64,000 bases of DNA from Thermoplasmata archaeon (GCA_003554965.1 PWHR01000037.1:1-64000); one strand, 5' to 3'; positions 6,732 to 16,523 are shown, counted from the stretch's first letter. Program-made: numbers and translations. The notes: generated by a model not told the origin, from the sequence alone.

Positions 6732-7771
6732 TAGAATCTAGGAAGAAAGATCATATAGATATCTGCTTGTATGAAGATGTAGAGATCGAAAAAGATTACT
6801 GGTCGGATATAAAAATACCTCACGATCCAATCCCTGAGATCGATTTTGACGATATTCTTCTTAGTACTGATTTTCTAGAGGCGAGACTGCAGGCGCCTAT
6901 AATGGTCACGGGTATAACAGGAGGATATGAGGGCGCGAAAAGAATCAACAGGAGATTAGCTAGCGTGGCTGAAAAAACAGGCATAGGTTTGGGGGTCGGA
7001 AGTCAAAGAGCGGCTCTTGAGGATGAAGATTTGAGGGACAGTTACGAATTATTGTCAGATTACTCTATACCGTTGCTGATGGGTAACATAGGGGCTCCCC
7101 AGTTGATACGTCAGAATTGCGAAGAGCCGTACGGTGTTGCAGAAGCTGAAGAAGCCCTAAAGATGATTGGTGGAGATTATCTTGCTGTACATTTTAACTA
7201 CCTACAAGAAGCGGTCCAGCCGGAAGGTGATCTTAAATCCAAAGGTGTTCTGGATTCTCTTAGTAAGATCTCCGAAAAAGTGCCTACAGTGGCTAAAGAG
7301 ACCGGTGGCGGTGTTTCTATAGATGCAGCAATGGCTTTCAGAGACGCAGGTGTTGAAGCGATCGACGTTGGTGGTATGGGCGGGACTTCCTTTTCCGCTG
7401 TGGAATATCACAGGATCAAAAAAGATCGGATGATGAAAAGGATAGCTAAAAATCTGAGAGATTGGGGTATCCCTACACCGGCTTCTGTTGTCAAATGTAG
7501 AGGATCTGTTTCATTACCTCTGATAGCAACCGGAGGGATAAGAAACGGTGTTCAGATAGCCAAGGCTTTAGCATTGGGGGCTGATATAGTCGGTATTGCA
7601 GGAGGGATATTGCATGCAGTTAATAAAAGTGAACAGGTCGCTATGAGATATGTAGAAAGGTTGAAGCGTGAACTCAAGATAACGATGTTCCTTTTAGGTT
7701 GTAAAAAGCCCAACGATCTTTACGACATAAATAAAGTTATCACCGGTGAGCTAAAGGAATGGATCGAGTGA
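6728..7771 (+). CDS. fni: Isopentenyl-diphosphate isomerase, type 2
   Basis: An FMN- and NADPH-dependent TIM-barrel enzyme that interconverts IPP and DMAPP. The 347-residue protein has the family signatures: RKKDHIDIC at the N-terminus, APIMVTGITGG, GVGSQRAALED, the substrate motif HFNYLQEAVQPEGD with its catalytic Gln, VKETGGGVSI, and the FMN-phosphate loops GGMGGTSF, ATGGIRNGVQIAKALALGAD and GIAGG. It overlaps ipk by 4 bases and is followed after 17 bases by the prenyl synthase, giving a compact unit that makes IPP, isomerises it and condenses the products. Confidence 0.96.
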   Translation: MIESRKKDHIDICLYEDVEIEKDYWSDIKIPHDPIPEIDFDDILLSTDFLEARLQAPIMVTGITGGYEGAKRINRRLASVAEKTGIGLGVGSQRAALEDEDLRDSYELLSDYSIPLLMGNIGAPQLIRQNCEEPYGVAEAEEALKMIGGDYLAVHFNYLQEAVQPEGDLKSKGVLDSLSKISEKVPTVAKETGGGVSIDAAMAFRDAGVEAIDVGGMGGTSFSAVEYHRIKKDRMMKRIAKNLRDWGIPTPASVVKCRGSVSLPLIATGGIRNGVQIAKALALGADIVGIAGGILHAVNKSEQVAMRYVERLKRELKITMFLLGCKKPNDLYDINKVITGELKEWIE

Positions 7772-7788
7772 TTTAGGAGGATGAAAAG

Positions 7789-8772
7789 ATGCCACTGATG
7801 GAAGAATTAAACGAAAGAAAGAAAAAGATCGACAGAGAGATCTCTAAAATTTTTAAAAATGAAGAACATCCACTTTGGGATCATATGGCATATTATCCTA
7901 GAGCAGGAGGTAAAAAGCTTCGACCTTTCTTGGTGATGATCACCACAGGAGCATTTAGTGGTGAAGAAGATAAAGCCCTTCCCTATGGGGTGGCCCTTGA
8001 ACTCGTACACAATTTTACTTTGATCCATGATGACATAATGGATAAGGATGAAAAGCGAAGGGGAAAAGAAACTTTATATCAAAAGATCGGTGAAGCCCAG
8101 GCTATCAATGCAGGAGACGGTCTTTTCGCTCTGGCTTTTAATGAACTATCTAGAAGTAGTGATATATGTGGGGAGAAGCTGAGGGAACTTCTAAATGAGC
8201 TTTCAACATCTGTAATAAAGGTGGCAGAAGGTCAACATGAGGATATCAGTTTTGAAAGTACTTTCGATATCTCGGAAGAGGAATTTATTGGGATGATAGA
8301 GAAGAAGACCAGTTATCTTTTTAGGGCGGCTACTAGAGGAGGGGCTATAATCGGCGGAGCGAACGAGAAACAGATCGATGAGATGGGTGAATATGCCAGG
8401 AAGATGGGCATAGCATTTCAAATCCAAGATGATTATCTCGACCTTATCGGTGATGAAGAAAAGATAGGTAAAGATAGTGGTAGTGACATAAGAGAGGGTA
8501 AACGCACTCTTTTGGTGATCAAGGCTTTATCAGAACTATCATCTGAAAAAGAGGAACGATTGAAGAAGATCTTGAGGAAGGAAGAAAATACTCCTGAAGA
8601 GATAGATGAAGCAATAGACTTATTCCAGGAAGCAGGGTCGATCGATTACTCTAAGGACTTAGCCGAAAAATATGCTGAGGAAGCGAAATCTCATCTGCAT
8701 TCTCTCCCAAACAGCGAATACAAGAACCTCCTTGAAGAGGTCGTTGAGTTTATGATATCTCGATCTAGATAG
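7789..8772 (+). CDS. idsA: Geranylgeranyl/farnesyl diphosphate synthase
   Basis: A trans-isoprenyl diphosphate synthase (327 residues) building the C20 chains of archaeal lipids. The first Asp-rich motif is DDIMD in LVHNFTLIHDDIMDKDEKRRG and the second is DDYLD in FQIQDDYLDLIGD. The Phe five residues before the first motif matches the position that limits products to C20 in archaeal GGPP synthases, so GGPP is the favoured product. GGKKLRPFL near the N-terminus binds the homoallylic substrate. AGGAGG precedes the ATG. The stop is 1 base from the stop of the convergent Nudix gene. Confidence 0.93.
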   Translation: MPLMEELNERKKKIDREISKIFKNEEHPLWDHMAYYPRAGGKKLRPFLVMITTGAFSGEEDKALPYGVALELVHNFTLIHDDIMDKDEKRRGKETLYQKIGEAQAINAGDGLFALAFNELSRSSDICGEKLRELLNELSTSVIKVAEGQHEDISFESTFDISEEEFIGMIEKKTSYLFRAATRGGAIIGGANEKQIDEMGEYARKMGIAFQIQDDYLDLIGDEEKIGKDSGSDIREGKRTLLVIKALSELSSEKEERLKKILRKEENTPEEIDEAIDLFQEAGSIDYSKDLAEKYAEEAKSHLHSLPNSEYKNLLEEVVEFMISRSR

Positions 8773-8773
8773 A

Positions 8774-9298
8774 TCAGAGAAAATCTTTAGCCCGATATAG
8801 AGCTATCTGAGTATGTGGGTGAGTGATTTCCCTTTTTTCCAGCTTCTCGTATATATCATCTATAGGCATGGATATAATCTTTAGATCTTCGCCTTTTTCG
8901 TGGGTTGGTTCACCTTTTAGCTCAGCCCGACCGAAAAAGAGATGACCTTTTTGATCACTCAAACCTCCAATAGTATTATATTCACACAATTTTTCACATG
9001 ATTCGATTTTATACCCTGTTTCTTCCTCAAGTTCCCTTTTTGCAGTTTCTTCTGGAGATTCATCCTCCTCAATAAAACCTGCAGGAATCTCTAGCACTCT
9101 TTTGTCCAATGGATATCTGTAGTTACTTACCAATATGAAATCTCCATCGTGAACAGAAAGGCATCCTGCAAAATCAGGTAAATCTAATAAAGTGTATGTC
9201 ATCTCAGACCCGTCCGGTAAAACGATATCTTCTTCTTTGAAGGTGAAAAGGGTAGATCTAGCCAACTCACGGGAGTTTTTCTTTTTCCATCTCGACAT
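8774..9298 (-). CDS. Nudix hydrolase (ADP-ribose pyrophosphatase-like)
   Basis: It hydrolyses a nucleoside diphosphate linked to another moiety, most likely ADP-ribose. A complete Nudix box is present (G-x5-E-x7-REL-EEE-TGY), starting at the Gly of the segment EIPAGFIEED. The N-terminal half (FILVSNYRYPLDKRVLEIPAG) matches the ADP-ribose pyrophosphatase subgroup, which has a conserved RYP before the box. The reading frame is open to 9340, but those extra 14 codons are a Phe/Lys-rich run; ATG at 9298 gives MSRWKKKNSRELARST, a usual start for this group, and 174 residues. It lies downstream of the UPF0016 gene on the same strand. Substrate not proven by sequence. Confidence 0.85.
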   Translation of the reverse strand: MSRWKKKNSRELARSTLFTFKEEDIVLPDGSEMTYTLLDLPDFAGCLSVHDGDFILVSNYRYPLDKRVLEIPAGFIEEDESPEETAKRELEEETGYKIESCEKLCEYNTIGGLSDQKGHLFFGRAELKGEPTHEKGEDLKIISMPIDDIYEKLEKREITHPHTQIALYRAKDFL

Positions 9299-9353
9299 GA
9301 TCAGGAAAAAAAAGAAGAGGTATTTTTTAGTTGCTATCAAATCCTAGTTTCAA

Positions 9354-9929
9354 TTAAAAGAACACAGCCTCCACCATAAAGAGGACTCCAATCGTTATGA
9401 AGATGATACCAGTTAGAATATCTATTTTTTCGTTTTCGAAAAATTTTCCAACAACAGATCCTAACAATACTCCCATAGCAGTGATAACTCCCAATCCAGC
9501 CACTGCCCCAAAAAAAACCGGGAGGGGTGAGCTGTATCTTGCTGTTAGAGCGATTATAGCTAGTTGAGTCTTATCACCGAATTCTGCCAAGATCGAAAGA
9601 ACAAAAGGGCTCATAAAAGCTCCTTCAGTTTTTTTATCGAAAGAGGACTCTTTCTTTTTTGATTTGAAAAGAGTGAATATACCAAAGAATACGAAGATAA
9701 ATGATGCGATAATTTTGACGATGAACACATCTACAAATCCAAAAACTAAAGAACCGAGTGCAACGGAAAGTATAGTGACCGTACTGGTTCCCAAAAGAAG
9801 TCCTAAGAAAACTATTTTTTTTCTGTCATATTTTGATGCTAAAGAGATAGTTATCAATTGACTCTTGTCACCTAATTCCGCGATGAATACGGTTGAAAAA
9901 GTTACTGCAAATACTATAATCCATTGCAT
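9354..9929 (-). CDS. UPF0016/GDT1-family cation exporter
   Basis: A 191-residue membrane protein of the TMEM165/GDT1 family, whose studied members export Mn2+ or Ca2+. Two copies of the signature are present in inverted halves: AELGDKSQLITISLASKY near residue 17 and AEFGDKTQLAIIALTARY near residue 115. Each sits at the start of a helix, with six predicted membrane spans in total. A TATA-like ATTATTATACAG followed by AGGAACAGG precedes the ATG. It probably forms a two-gene transcript with the Nudix hydrolase. The ion is inferred from the family only. Confidence 0.88.
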   Translation of the reverse strand: MQWIIVFAVTFSTVFIAELGDKSQLITISLASKYDRKKIVFLGLLLGTSTVTILSVALGSLVFGFVDVFIVKIIASFIFVFFGIFTLFKSKKKESSFDKKTEGAFMSPFVLSILAEFGDKTQLAIIALTARYSSPLPVFFGAVAGLGVITAMGVLLGSVVGKFFENEKIDILTGIIFITIGVLFMVEAVFF

Positions 9930-10078
9930 CGTCTAAATCAATCCTGTTCCTGTATAATAATTTTTTTAGGATAAGTACATCCAACTAACGTCTTGAATGC
10001 CTAAAAACAATTTATCTATAAAAAGGAGATGGATTAGATTTATATTTTAGAGTGCAAATCCCCTTAGCAGGTGTTTCC

Positions 10079-11119
10079 TTGAAAATATCACCGGTAGTAT
10101 CAAGACCGCATCACGTTCACTTCTTTCAAAACTTTCTAGAGCAGATGGAGAGTAGAGGTCATGATGTTTTATTATTTCATACTGGCAATGAACTGACTAA
10201 AAAGCTTCTAGAACCTTTGAGCATAGACGATAAAATCTACGGACGTAGTTTTGAACTACACACCCCTCATTTGATATCTTCTTTTTACAACAAAACCACT
10301 CTTCTAAAGGATTTGAAAGGATTTGATTCTGATCTGATCCTTTCAGTTAATGGACTCCCATCATGCCCTTTCAATTCTCTTTTAGGAGTACCTAGCGTAG
10401 TATTTTTAGATACAGAACCCAATAGACATGAAAAATATTTTATTTATAATTATGCAGATAAAATAATCTCTCCCGAGTGTTATCATGCAGACTTACCTAA
10501 ACAAAAACTTTTGAGTCATTCAAGTTACCATCCTTTGGCTTATTTACACCCTAATTATTTTTCTTCAGACCGAGGGATATTGGATGAATTGGACATCGGA
10601 CCTAAAAATTACGTTATAGCCAGTTTTGGAAGTCATATAGAAAGAAAGATCGATCTTAAGAGACATCCTCTAAGAAGAAGACAGATGATAGATTTAGTAA
10701 GAGAATTAGAGGATCACTGCGAGGTCTTTGTAGATGAAAGAAGCTATGTTCCCAAACCTCTGAAGGACTACTGTCCGTCTATCCATCCCTCTAAATACCT
10801 AGACCTTCTTGCCGAAGCGGCTCTCGTCATAGGGGATAATCCAGTTGTATCTGCAGAAGCTGGTGTTTTAGGAACCCCTTGGATATACATATCAAATTAT
10901 ACCACCTGCACATTGGAAGATCAGGAGATACAGTACGATATAGGAAGTCAGATTACGAATCTTGAGGAAGCTAAAGATTTAGCGGATATGATACTTACTG
11001 ATGAGCTGAAATTGGACACGGAGAGAGCAAGGAAGAAAATATTGAAGGATAAAACGGACCTTACAAAATGGATGGTGACTTTGGTCAGGGCGATGAGAAA
11101 GTTCGGTTACCTCTCCTAA
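10079..11119 (+). CDS. DUF354 (COG1817) glycosyltransferase-like protein
   Basis: A protein of about 346 residues in the archaeal DUF354 family, which has a two-Rossmann GT-B-like fold and is assumed to transfer sugars. The N-terminus (SRPHHVHFFQNFLEQMESRGHDVLL) matches the family's PxHVxFF start. The C-terminal part has YLDLLAEAALVIGDNPVVSAEAGVLGTP, the donor-site region of GT-B enzymes. The frame is open from a GTG at 10052, but TTG at 10079 is preceded by AGGTG at 7 bases and lies just after the expected transcription start from TTTATATTTT (10038-10048), so it is preferred. No glycan cluster adjoins it. Function unproven. Confidence 0.72.
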   Translation: MKISPVVSRPHHVHFFQNFLEQMESRGHDVLLFHTGNELTKKLLEPLSIDDKIYGRSFELHTPHLISSFYNKTTLLKDLKGFDSDLILSVNGLPSCPFNSLLGVPSVVFLDTEPNRHEKYFIYNYADKIISPECYHADLPKQKLLSHSSYHPLAYLHPNYFSSDRGILDELDIGPKNYVIASFGSHIERKIDLKRHPLRRRQMIDLVRELEDHCEVFVDERSYVPKPLKDYCPSIHPSKYLDLLAEAALVIGDNPVVSAEAGVLGTPWIYISNYTTCTLEDQEIQYDIGSQITNLEEAKDLADMILTDELKLDTERARKKILKDKTDLTKWMVTLVRAMRKFGYLS

Positions 11120-11133
11120 GTTAGAAGGGCAAA

Positions 11134-11142
11134 GATTATATC
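11134..11142 (+). promoter_or_regulatory. TATA box for the molybdopterin operon
   Basis: GATTATATC ends 26 bases before the moaA ATG, so the operon message is expected to be leaderless or to have only a few untranslated bases. Confidence 0.5.
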
Positions 11143-11167
11143 CGATATGCTCAGTTAAACATCTTGC

Positions 11168-12097
11168 ATGAAAGATCCCTTCGGCAGAGAGATAACGAAC
11201 TTGCGTGTCGCATTGACCCAGGAATGCAATCTTAAATGTTTTTACTGTCATAATGAGGGAGAGGAGGAAAATAATGGGAGTAAATTGGGATATGAAGAGA
11301 TCAAAGAGATAATAAAGACCGCAAGTGGACTGGGGATGTATAAGGTTAAATACTCTGGAGGCGAGCCGCTTCTTCATCCAGAGATAGAGAAGATAATAGA
11401 ATTTTCTGCGAAGTACATGGATGATGTTTCGATCACGACCAATGGAGTTCTATTGAAAAATAAGGCTGAGAAGTTAAAAGAGCGAGGTCTTGACAGAGTG
11501 AACGTCAGCTTGGATACGATGGACCCCGGGACTTATGAGGATATAACAGGTAAAGAAAAGCTGCAAGAAGTTAAAGAGGGTATCGAAAAAGCGGTAGAGG
11601 TCGGACTTTTTCCTGTTAAGGTGAACATGCTTTTGATGGATGATTTGAATCATCAGGACGTATGGAAAATGATCGAATGGGCAAGTGAGATCGGTGCGAT
11701 ACTCCAGATCATCGAACTCACTAGTAATGAGGAAGAGGTTGACAAGACCTTTTACAGGAAATATCATCGTTCGTTGAATGATATAGCAGAAGAATTGAAA
11801 AGAAGAGCTGTGTATATAGAAGAAAGAAAAATGCATGCGAGAAAGAAGTATTTTTTAGAATCTCCAGAGGCAGAGGTAGAATTGGTCAGGACGATGCACA
11901 ATTCTACCTTCTGTGACAATTGTACTAGATTGAGGATCACCTCCGATGGAGAATTGAAGCCTTGTTTGTTGAGGACTGACAACCACCTACCTTTAAGAGA
12001 GGAGAATGAAATATGTGTAGGCATAAAAGATAAGTTCATCAAAGCTATTGATCGTAGAGAACCGTATTGGAGTGATGATGATGGAAGAAAAAGATAA
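11168..12097 (+). CDS. moaA: GTP 3',8-cyclase MoaA
   Basis: A radical SAM enzyme starting molybdopterin synthesis by converting GTP to 3',8-cyclo-GTP. The 309-residue protein has the N-terminal cluster motif CNLKCFYCH (CxxxCxxC) after NLRVALTQE, SGGEPLLHP, TTNG and NVSLDT. The second, GTP-binding cluster is FCDNCTRLRITSDGELKPC (C-x2-C-x13-C). The C-terminus ends in basic and acidic residues rather than the bacterial Gly-Gly pair. Its 3' end overlaps the next gene by about 17-25 bases. Confidence 0.95.
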   Translation: MKDPFGREITNLRVALTQECNLKCFYCHNEGEEENNGSKLGYEEIKEIIKTASGLGMYKVKYSGGEPLLHPEIEKIIEFSAKYMDDVSITTNGVLLKNKAEKLKERGLDRVNVSLDTMDPGTYEDITGKEKLQEVKEGIEKAVEVGLFPVKVNMLLMDDLNHQDVWKMIEWASEIGAILQIIELTSNEEEVDKTFYRKYHRSLNDIAEELKRRAVYIEERKMHARKKYFLESPEAEVELVRTMHNSTFCDNCTRLRITSDGELKPCLLRTDNHLPLREENEICVGIKDKFIKAIDRREPYWSDDDGRKR

Positions 12098-12965
12098 GAA
12101 GTTATTGCTTACGGAAGAAGATTTCGATTTGGCCGAATTGAAAAAGAGGGTATGGTCTCCCGAAGACGGCGCAGTCGTATTTTTCAACGGGGTAGTAAGG
12201 AATAAAAATAAGGGTAAAAGAGTGAAAAGATTGGAGCTTCAGCGTTATGAAGGCATGACAGAATCGGAACTTGAGAAGGTTAAGGAAGAGGCTATAAATA
12301 ATTTCAAAATCAATGATATACTAATAGTTCACAGATATGGAGAACTTGAGGTAGGAGATAATATCGTCGGTATCGTGGCTAGTTCGCCCCACAGAGAGGA
12401 TGCTTTCGAGGCCTGTAAATACTGCATAGACAGGCTGAAAGAAAAGGTTCCGCTGTGGAAAAAAGAGACTGCTGAAGATGGAGAATCTCAGTGGTTGAAA
12501 GAAGGGGGATCATCGATGGGTATGGTTGATATAAGCGGAAAAAACAATGTCCCACGTTCGGCTAAAGCAGAAGGCAAGATCGAGTTATCCACTAAGAGTA
12601 TAGAAACTATCGAAGAAAGGAAAGTGAAAAAAGGGGATGTTTTTCAGGTCGCTGAAATATCGGCTATTCAGGCCGTCAAAGATACCCCTAATATGCTCCC
12701 TCACTGTCATCCGATCCCTATTGAAGGGATCGACGTCAATTTTGATATACTCGGAGTTGATACGATCAAAGTAGTGTGTGAAGTCAAAGCTGTCTATAAA
12801 ACCGGAGTTGAGATGGAAGCTTTAGCGGGGGTCAACGCAGCACTTCTAACGATCTGGGATATGGTGAAGTACATCGAGAAGGACGAGGATGGGCAATATC
12901 CTACCACCAGGATCAATGATATAATGGTCAAAGAAAAGATAAAAGGGGAAAAAGATGGGTCATAA
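12081..12965 (+). CDS. Fused MoaE-MoaC: molybdopterin synthase large subunit plus cyclic pyranopterin monophosphate synthase
   Basis: One polypeptide carries two steps of the pathway. Residues about 1-140 are MoaE, which with MoaD adds the dithiolene sulfurs: GAVVFFNGVVR, VHRYGELEVGD, SSPHREDAF and VPLWKKE with the catalytic lysines. Residues about 145-290 are MoaC, which with MoaA makes cyclic pyranopterin monophosphate: MVDISGKN, LPHCHPIPIEG and GVEMEALAGVNAALLTIWDM. MoaC acts before MoaE, so the order in the protein is reversed relative to the pathway. Three successive ATGs (12075, 12078, 12081) follow GGAG at 12069; 12081 has the best spacing, while an ATG at 12048 lies too far inside moaA. 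No moaD is in the window. The reading is continuous, so this is not a sequencing frameshift between two ORFs. Confidence 0.9.
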   Translation: MEEKDKKLLLTEEDFDLAELKKRVWSPEDGAVVFFNGVVRNKNKGKRVKRLELQRYEGMTESELEKVKEEAINNFKINDILIVHRYGELEVGDNIVGIVASSPHREDAFEACKYCIDRLKEKVPLWKKETAEDGESQWLKEGGSSMGMVDISGKNNVPRSAKAEGKIELSTKSIETIEERKVKKGDVFQVAEISAIQAVKDTPNMLPHCHPIPIEGIDVNFDILGVDTIKVVCEVKAVYKTGVEMEALAGVNAALLTIWDMVKYIEKDEDGQYPTTRINDIMVKEKIKGEKDGS

Positions 12966-13446
12966 AGAACACAAACATGAAGCACCTGAAAGCGTTAGAT
13001 GTGCCGTGATAACAGTTAGTGATACGAGAGATAGAGAGAGAGACGAATCCGGTGGAAAGATCAAAGATATGCTCCTGGAAGATAATCACAAAGTGGTCAG
13101 TTACGAGATCGTTAGAGATGAAGTCGAAGAGATAAAAAAGGCATTAGATTCTATCGAAGCGGAAGTTTATATCCTCAATGGAGGCACCGGGATAAGCGAA
13201 AGGGACGTGACACCTGAAGCCCTGGATAATATAATCGAGAATGATTTACCTGGCTTCGGAGAGCTTTTCAGATATCTGAGTTACAAGGATATAGGTTCAG
13301 CAGCTATTTTGAGCCGAGCTAAAGCAGGTTATTCCGATGAAAGAATATATTTTGCTCTACCAGGCTCAACTGCCGCTGTAGAACTGGCCATGGAAGAACT
13401 TATACTTCCCGAGATCGGCCATCTAGTGTATGAGGTGAACAAGTGA
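12955..13446 (+). CDS. moaB: Molybdopterin adenylyltransferase MoaB/MogA
   Basis: It activates molybdopterin by adenylylation before metal insertion. The 163-residue protein has the MoCF-biosynthesis fold motifs TVSDTRDRERDESG, NGGTGISERDVTPEAL with the catalytic Asp, and PGFGELFRYLSY followed by SRAKAG. It overlaps the moaE-moaC gene by 11 bases and moeA by 4 bases. Confidence 0.93.
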   Translation: MGHKEHKHEAPESVRCAVITVSDTRDRERDESGGKIKDMLLEDNHKVVSYEIVRDEVEEIKKALDSIEAEVYILNGGTGISERDVTPEALDNIIENDLPGFGELFRYLSYKDIGSAAILSRAKAGYSDERIYFALPGSTAAVELAMEELILPEIGHLVYEVNK

Positions 13447-14675
13447 TGGTAAAAGAAGAGCAGAGGCCATTCGGTGAATTGATCCCTTATGAAGAGGCTC
13501 TAGATTTGATAATGGAGAACGTTCAAACTATAAAAAGGAAGGAGAAAGTGAAAGTGGGTGACTCTTTTAAAAGGGTACTAGCCGAGGATGTGACGAGTGA
13601 GATCTTTGTTCCGCCTTTTGAAAGAGCTGCCATGGACGGCTACGCTGTAAAAGCCGAAGACACCTTCGGCGCGGAAAAATTCGATCCGATAAAATTGGAA
13701 TGTATCGATGAACTGCATGCAGGGGATGTGCCTCGGAATAAGATCGATGACGGAAAGTGCATACAGATAGCGACAGGTGCTCCGCTTCCTGAAGGTGCTG
13801 ACGCAGTCGTAAAAGTCGAGAGGACGGAAAGAGATGAAAAGTCAGGTCCTGTTAATATCTACAAACCGGTGCATCCTGGAGAGAACGTATCTCCCCAGGG
13901 CGAAGATATAGAGGAGGGCGAACTCGTTCTAAAAAAGGATAAAGTTCTCACCTCTTCCAAAGTAGGGGCGTTGGCCGCTATGGGTAAAGAAGAAGTTGAA
14001 GTTTACGAGAAGCCCATTGTAGGGATAATACCTACTGGAGATGAAGTTGTCCCATTGGACCAAGAATTAGAACCCGGGAAGATATACGACGTCAATTCTT
14101 ATACCCTTTCCTGTGTTGTAGATGACAACGGTTGTGAACCTGTTTCTAAGAGAGTGGTGCAGGACACGATCGAAGGTTTGAAAGAAGAGATAAAAGAGGA
14201 AGTAAAGAAAAGGGACATGGTGCTTTTTTCAGGTGGCAGTTCTGTAGGAGATAAGGACATCCTAATCGATGCACTCGCATCTTTGGGGGAAGTTATATTT
14301 CATGGAGTCAAGATAAAACCAGGCAAACCCACCTTGTTCGGTATAGTGGAAGACACACCGGTCATAGGGATGCCCGGATACCCGACCTCCTGTTTGAACA
14401 CAGCTCAACAACTGATCAAACCAGCCTTAAGAAAGATGGCTAGACAACCAGAGCCTCCGGAAAAGAGGACTGAAGCTGTTCTGCAGAAAAGGATCACTTC
14501 CTCACTAGGCCGAAGACAGTACATGACTGTACGACTTGAGGGAAAAAAAGCTTATCCGGTTTACAAGCAATCAGGTGCTATAACGAGTATGGCTAGAGCG
14601 GATGGTTATTTTATGATAGCGGAAAATAAAGAACTAGTCGAGAAGGGAGAGAAAGTATCTGTAGTTCTTTACTGA
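13443..14675 (+). CDS. moeA: Molybdopterin molybdenumtransferase MoeA
   Basis: It inserts molybdate or tungstate into adenylylated molybdopterin. The 410-residue protein shows domain III motifs PPFERAAMDGYAVKA, TGAPLPEGADAVV, IPTGDEVV, SGGSSVGDKD, GVKIKPGKPTLFG and GMPGYPTSCL, and the C-terminal beta domain (RQYMTVRLEGKKAYPV). It is the last gene of the operon; the convergent PIN-ATPase gene ends 18 bases beyond. With the wtpABC transporter 2 kb away, the neighbourhood handles both metal uptake and cofactor assembly. Confidence 0.95.
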   Translation: MMVKEEQRPFGELIPYEEALDLIMENVQTIKRKEKVKVGDSFKRVLAEDVTSEIFVPPFERAAMDGYAVKAEDTFGAEKFDPIKLECIDELHAGDVPRNKIDDGKCIQIATGAPLPEGADAVVKVERTERDEKSGPVNIYKPVHPGENVSPQGEDIEEGELVLKKDKVLTSSKVGALAAMGKEEVEVYEKPIVGIIPTGDEVVPLDQELEPGKIYDVNSYTLSCVVDDNGCEPVSKRVVQDTIEGLKEEIKEEVKKRDMVLFSGGSSVGDKDILIDALASLGEVIFHGVKIKPGKPTLFGIVEDTPVIGMPGYPTSCLNTAQQLIKPALRKMARQPEPPEKRTEAVLQKRITSSLGRRQYMTVRLEGKKAYPVYKQSGAITSMARADGYFMIAENKELVEKGEKVSVVLY

Positions 14676-14693
14676 AAAGATAGGAACAAATCC

Positions 14694-16523
14694 TTACTTA
14701 ACAAGAGTGATCTTTTTTCCTCTATTCACATCCTCGATCAATCTATTCCCCACTCTTGTGCCTTTTCTTATCTTGATGGAGCCATCCTGACCGATCGTAA
14801 GGGTCGATAGATATTCCTCTTCTGAAAAGATATCAACGCTCTCTCCAGAATATTGAACGCCAACATCGATTACAATTTTTTCTTTCTCAAAATGTATATT
14901 TATATCCTTTATCTCTTCGGCAAAAGTATTTTTACTAGATTTTTTTCCTTCCTTTAGAGGCTGAACGTCTATGCTCATGCCGAGTTCTTCCTCTATCCTA
15001 GAGATGTTCTTCCCGTTCTTACCTAGTAAAGAAGGTATCTCACTGTCGGGCACATAGACTGTTATACTATTTGAGGAATCTACTTTTACCTCTACTCTTC
15101 CTCTAACATACCTGCTTATTTCCCTTTCTATTTCTTTTTGAGCCATCTGGAACACTGGTTTTTCAGTACCGCTCTCTTCGACAGGCATAACCACCACTTG
15201 CTCACCGTAAGAGTAGACTTCGTATTCCGTCTTCTTAGTTTCAAAGTCTTTAACTTCGATCACTGGTCTAGCTAGGTCCTCTTCAGTCATGCCTTCAGGT
15301 ACTTTTACCGTATAAGTTATATCGTAGACTTTTGCTATCTCACCCTCTTCAACATAGACTATGGTATCGACGATTTGGGGGACCATACCTAGTTCAACTC
15401 TACCTATCAACCTCTGAAGAGCGTCGATCGCTCTGTTAGCGTGGGTCACACCGATCATGCCTACTCCTGCCAATCTCATGTCGGCAAAAACCTCGAAATC
15501 AGGTGTCTTTCTCACCTCGTCGTATATTGTGTAATCCGGTCTAACTAGGAGTAAGATGTCACCTGTATCCGTCATGTCCTCACCTAATTTCGTGTATTGG
15601 GTTATATCATCTCCTACTTGGAGATCTCTCGGGTCTTCCATTGTCTTTATGGTATATTCACCTTTTTTGAGGAATTTTGCGATAGCCTGAGCCAAGGTAC
15701 TCTTTCCGGCTCCAGGAGAGCCCGCCAAGAGAACACCTCTCTGCCTTTCAGATAGTCTTTTCTTCAGATCTTCTGCCAGCCTGTAATCTTCTAGTTCAGT
15801 TTCGGCAACAGGTTTTACTGCTGTGATCTCGAATCCATCAGAAAAGGGAGGTCTAGCTATCACGATCCTGATATCTTCCAACTGTACCACCGTAGCTCCA
15901 CCGTGATCGATCTCGATGAACCCATCAGAAGAACGCTGCGTACTCTCGATGATTTCATGAGACAAATCTTTTAATTGTTCTTCCGTAGAGATCTTATCTT
16001 CCAATTTTTCTGTTCTTATCTGGCCGGGTTTTCCAACTTTAGCCTTAGGATAATCGCCTTTACGTAAGTGGACCGACATCACATCTTCTTTAAAATAATC
16101 CCTGATACCTTTGCTCAATTGCTTTTCTTCTTTCTCCGGTTTCAAGTAAATGACTTTTAATCCTTTAGCCCTTCCTACTTCTGCTTGAACACTGTCACTG
16201 GTGAGTAAAGTCGCTTCTTCTTCGAGAGCGACTGATCGGATCATCGAATCGATCTCCCCACTTGAAGCCATCTCTTGTTCTTCCACGGAAGGCCTTTCGC
16301 CCTTAAAAGTCAGATCGATCTTATCTTGTTCCTCATATTTTCTCAGATTTTTGATCTCTTGTAAACCGCTGAATCCGGTTTCTTTCCCCTGATTCGCCTG
16401 CCTCTCGAGCTCAAATAGGACAGCTTCAGGGATTATGATCCTTCTCCCTTCGTAAACACCCTCTCTGACCTTCTCAGTCACTCTTCCATCGATTATCACG
16501 CTCGTGTCAGGTACTATCTTCAT
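14694..16523 (-). CDS. PIN-domain/PilT-type ATPase with KH domain (COG1855)
   Basis: A 609-residue archaeal protein joining three parts. Residues 1-135 form a PIN-like nuclease domain ([38 protein letters not shown] with the acidic residues of the active site). A VirB11/PilT secretion-type ATPase follows, with Walker A GSPGAGKS near residue 265, the acidic segment [16 protein letters not shown] and [16 protein letters not shown]-terminal KH-like RNA-binding region has [19 protein letters not shown] near residues 490-510. The family is widespread in archaea and its role is unsettled; RNA cleavage or remodelling is suggested by the domains. A GGAGGT site lies 13 bases before the ATG, rather far. 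It lies downstream of wtpC on the same strand but has its own TATA-like AAAATATATAAC. Confidence 0.88.
   Translation of the reverse strand: MKIVPDTSVIIDGRVTEKVREGVYEGRRIIIPEAVLFELERQANQGKETGFSGLQEIKNLRKYEEQDKIDLTFKGERPSVEEQEMASSGEIDSMIRSVALEEEATLLTSDSVQAEVGRAKGLKVIYLKPEKEEKQLSKGIRDYFKEDVMSVHLRKGDYPKAKVGKPGQIRTEKLEDKISTEEQLKDLSHEIIESTQRSSDGFIEIDHGGATVVQLEDIRIVIARPPFSDGFEITAVKPVAETELEDYRLAEDLKKRLSERQRGVLLAGSPGAGKSTLAQAIAKFLKKGEYTIKTMEDPRDLQVGDDITQYTKLGEDMTDTGDILLLVRPDYTIYDEVRKTPDFEVFADMRLAGVGMIGVTHANRAIDALQRLIGRVELGMVPQIVDTIVYVEEGEIAKVYDITYTVKVPEGMTEEDLARPVIEVKDFETKKTEYEVYSYGEQVVVMPVEESGTEKPVFQMAQKEIEREISRYVRGRVEVKVDSSNSITVYVPDSEIPSLLGKNGKNISRIEEELGMSIDVQPLKEGKKSSKNTFAEEIKDINIHFEKEKIVIDVGVQYSGESVDIFSEEEYLSTLTIGQDGSIKIRKGTRVGNRLIEDVNRGKKITLVK

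Noticed and set aside
10052-10078. GTG at 10052 as start of the DUF354 gene
   Set aside because: It lies within or next to the inferred promoter; TTG at 10079 has a ribosome site and gives the family N-terminus.
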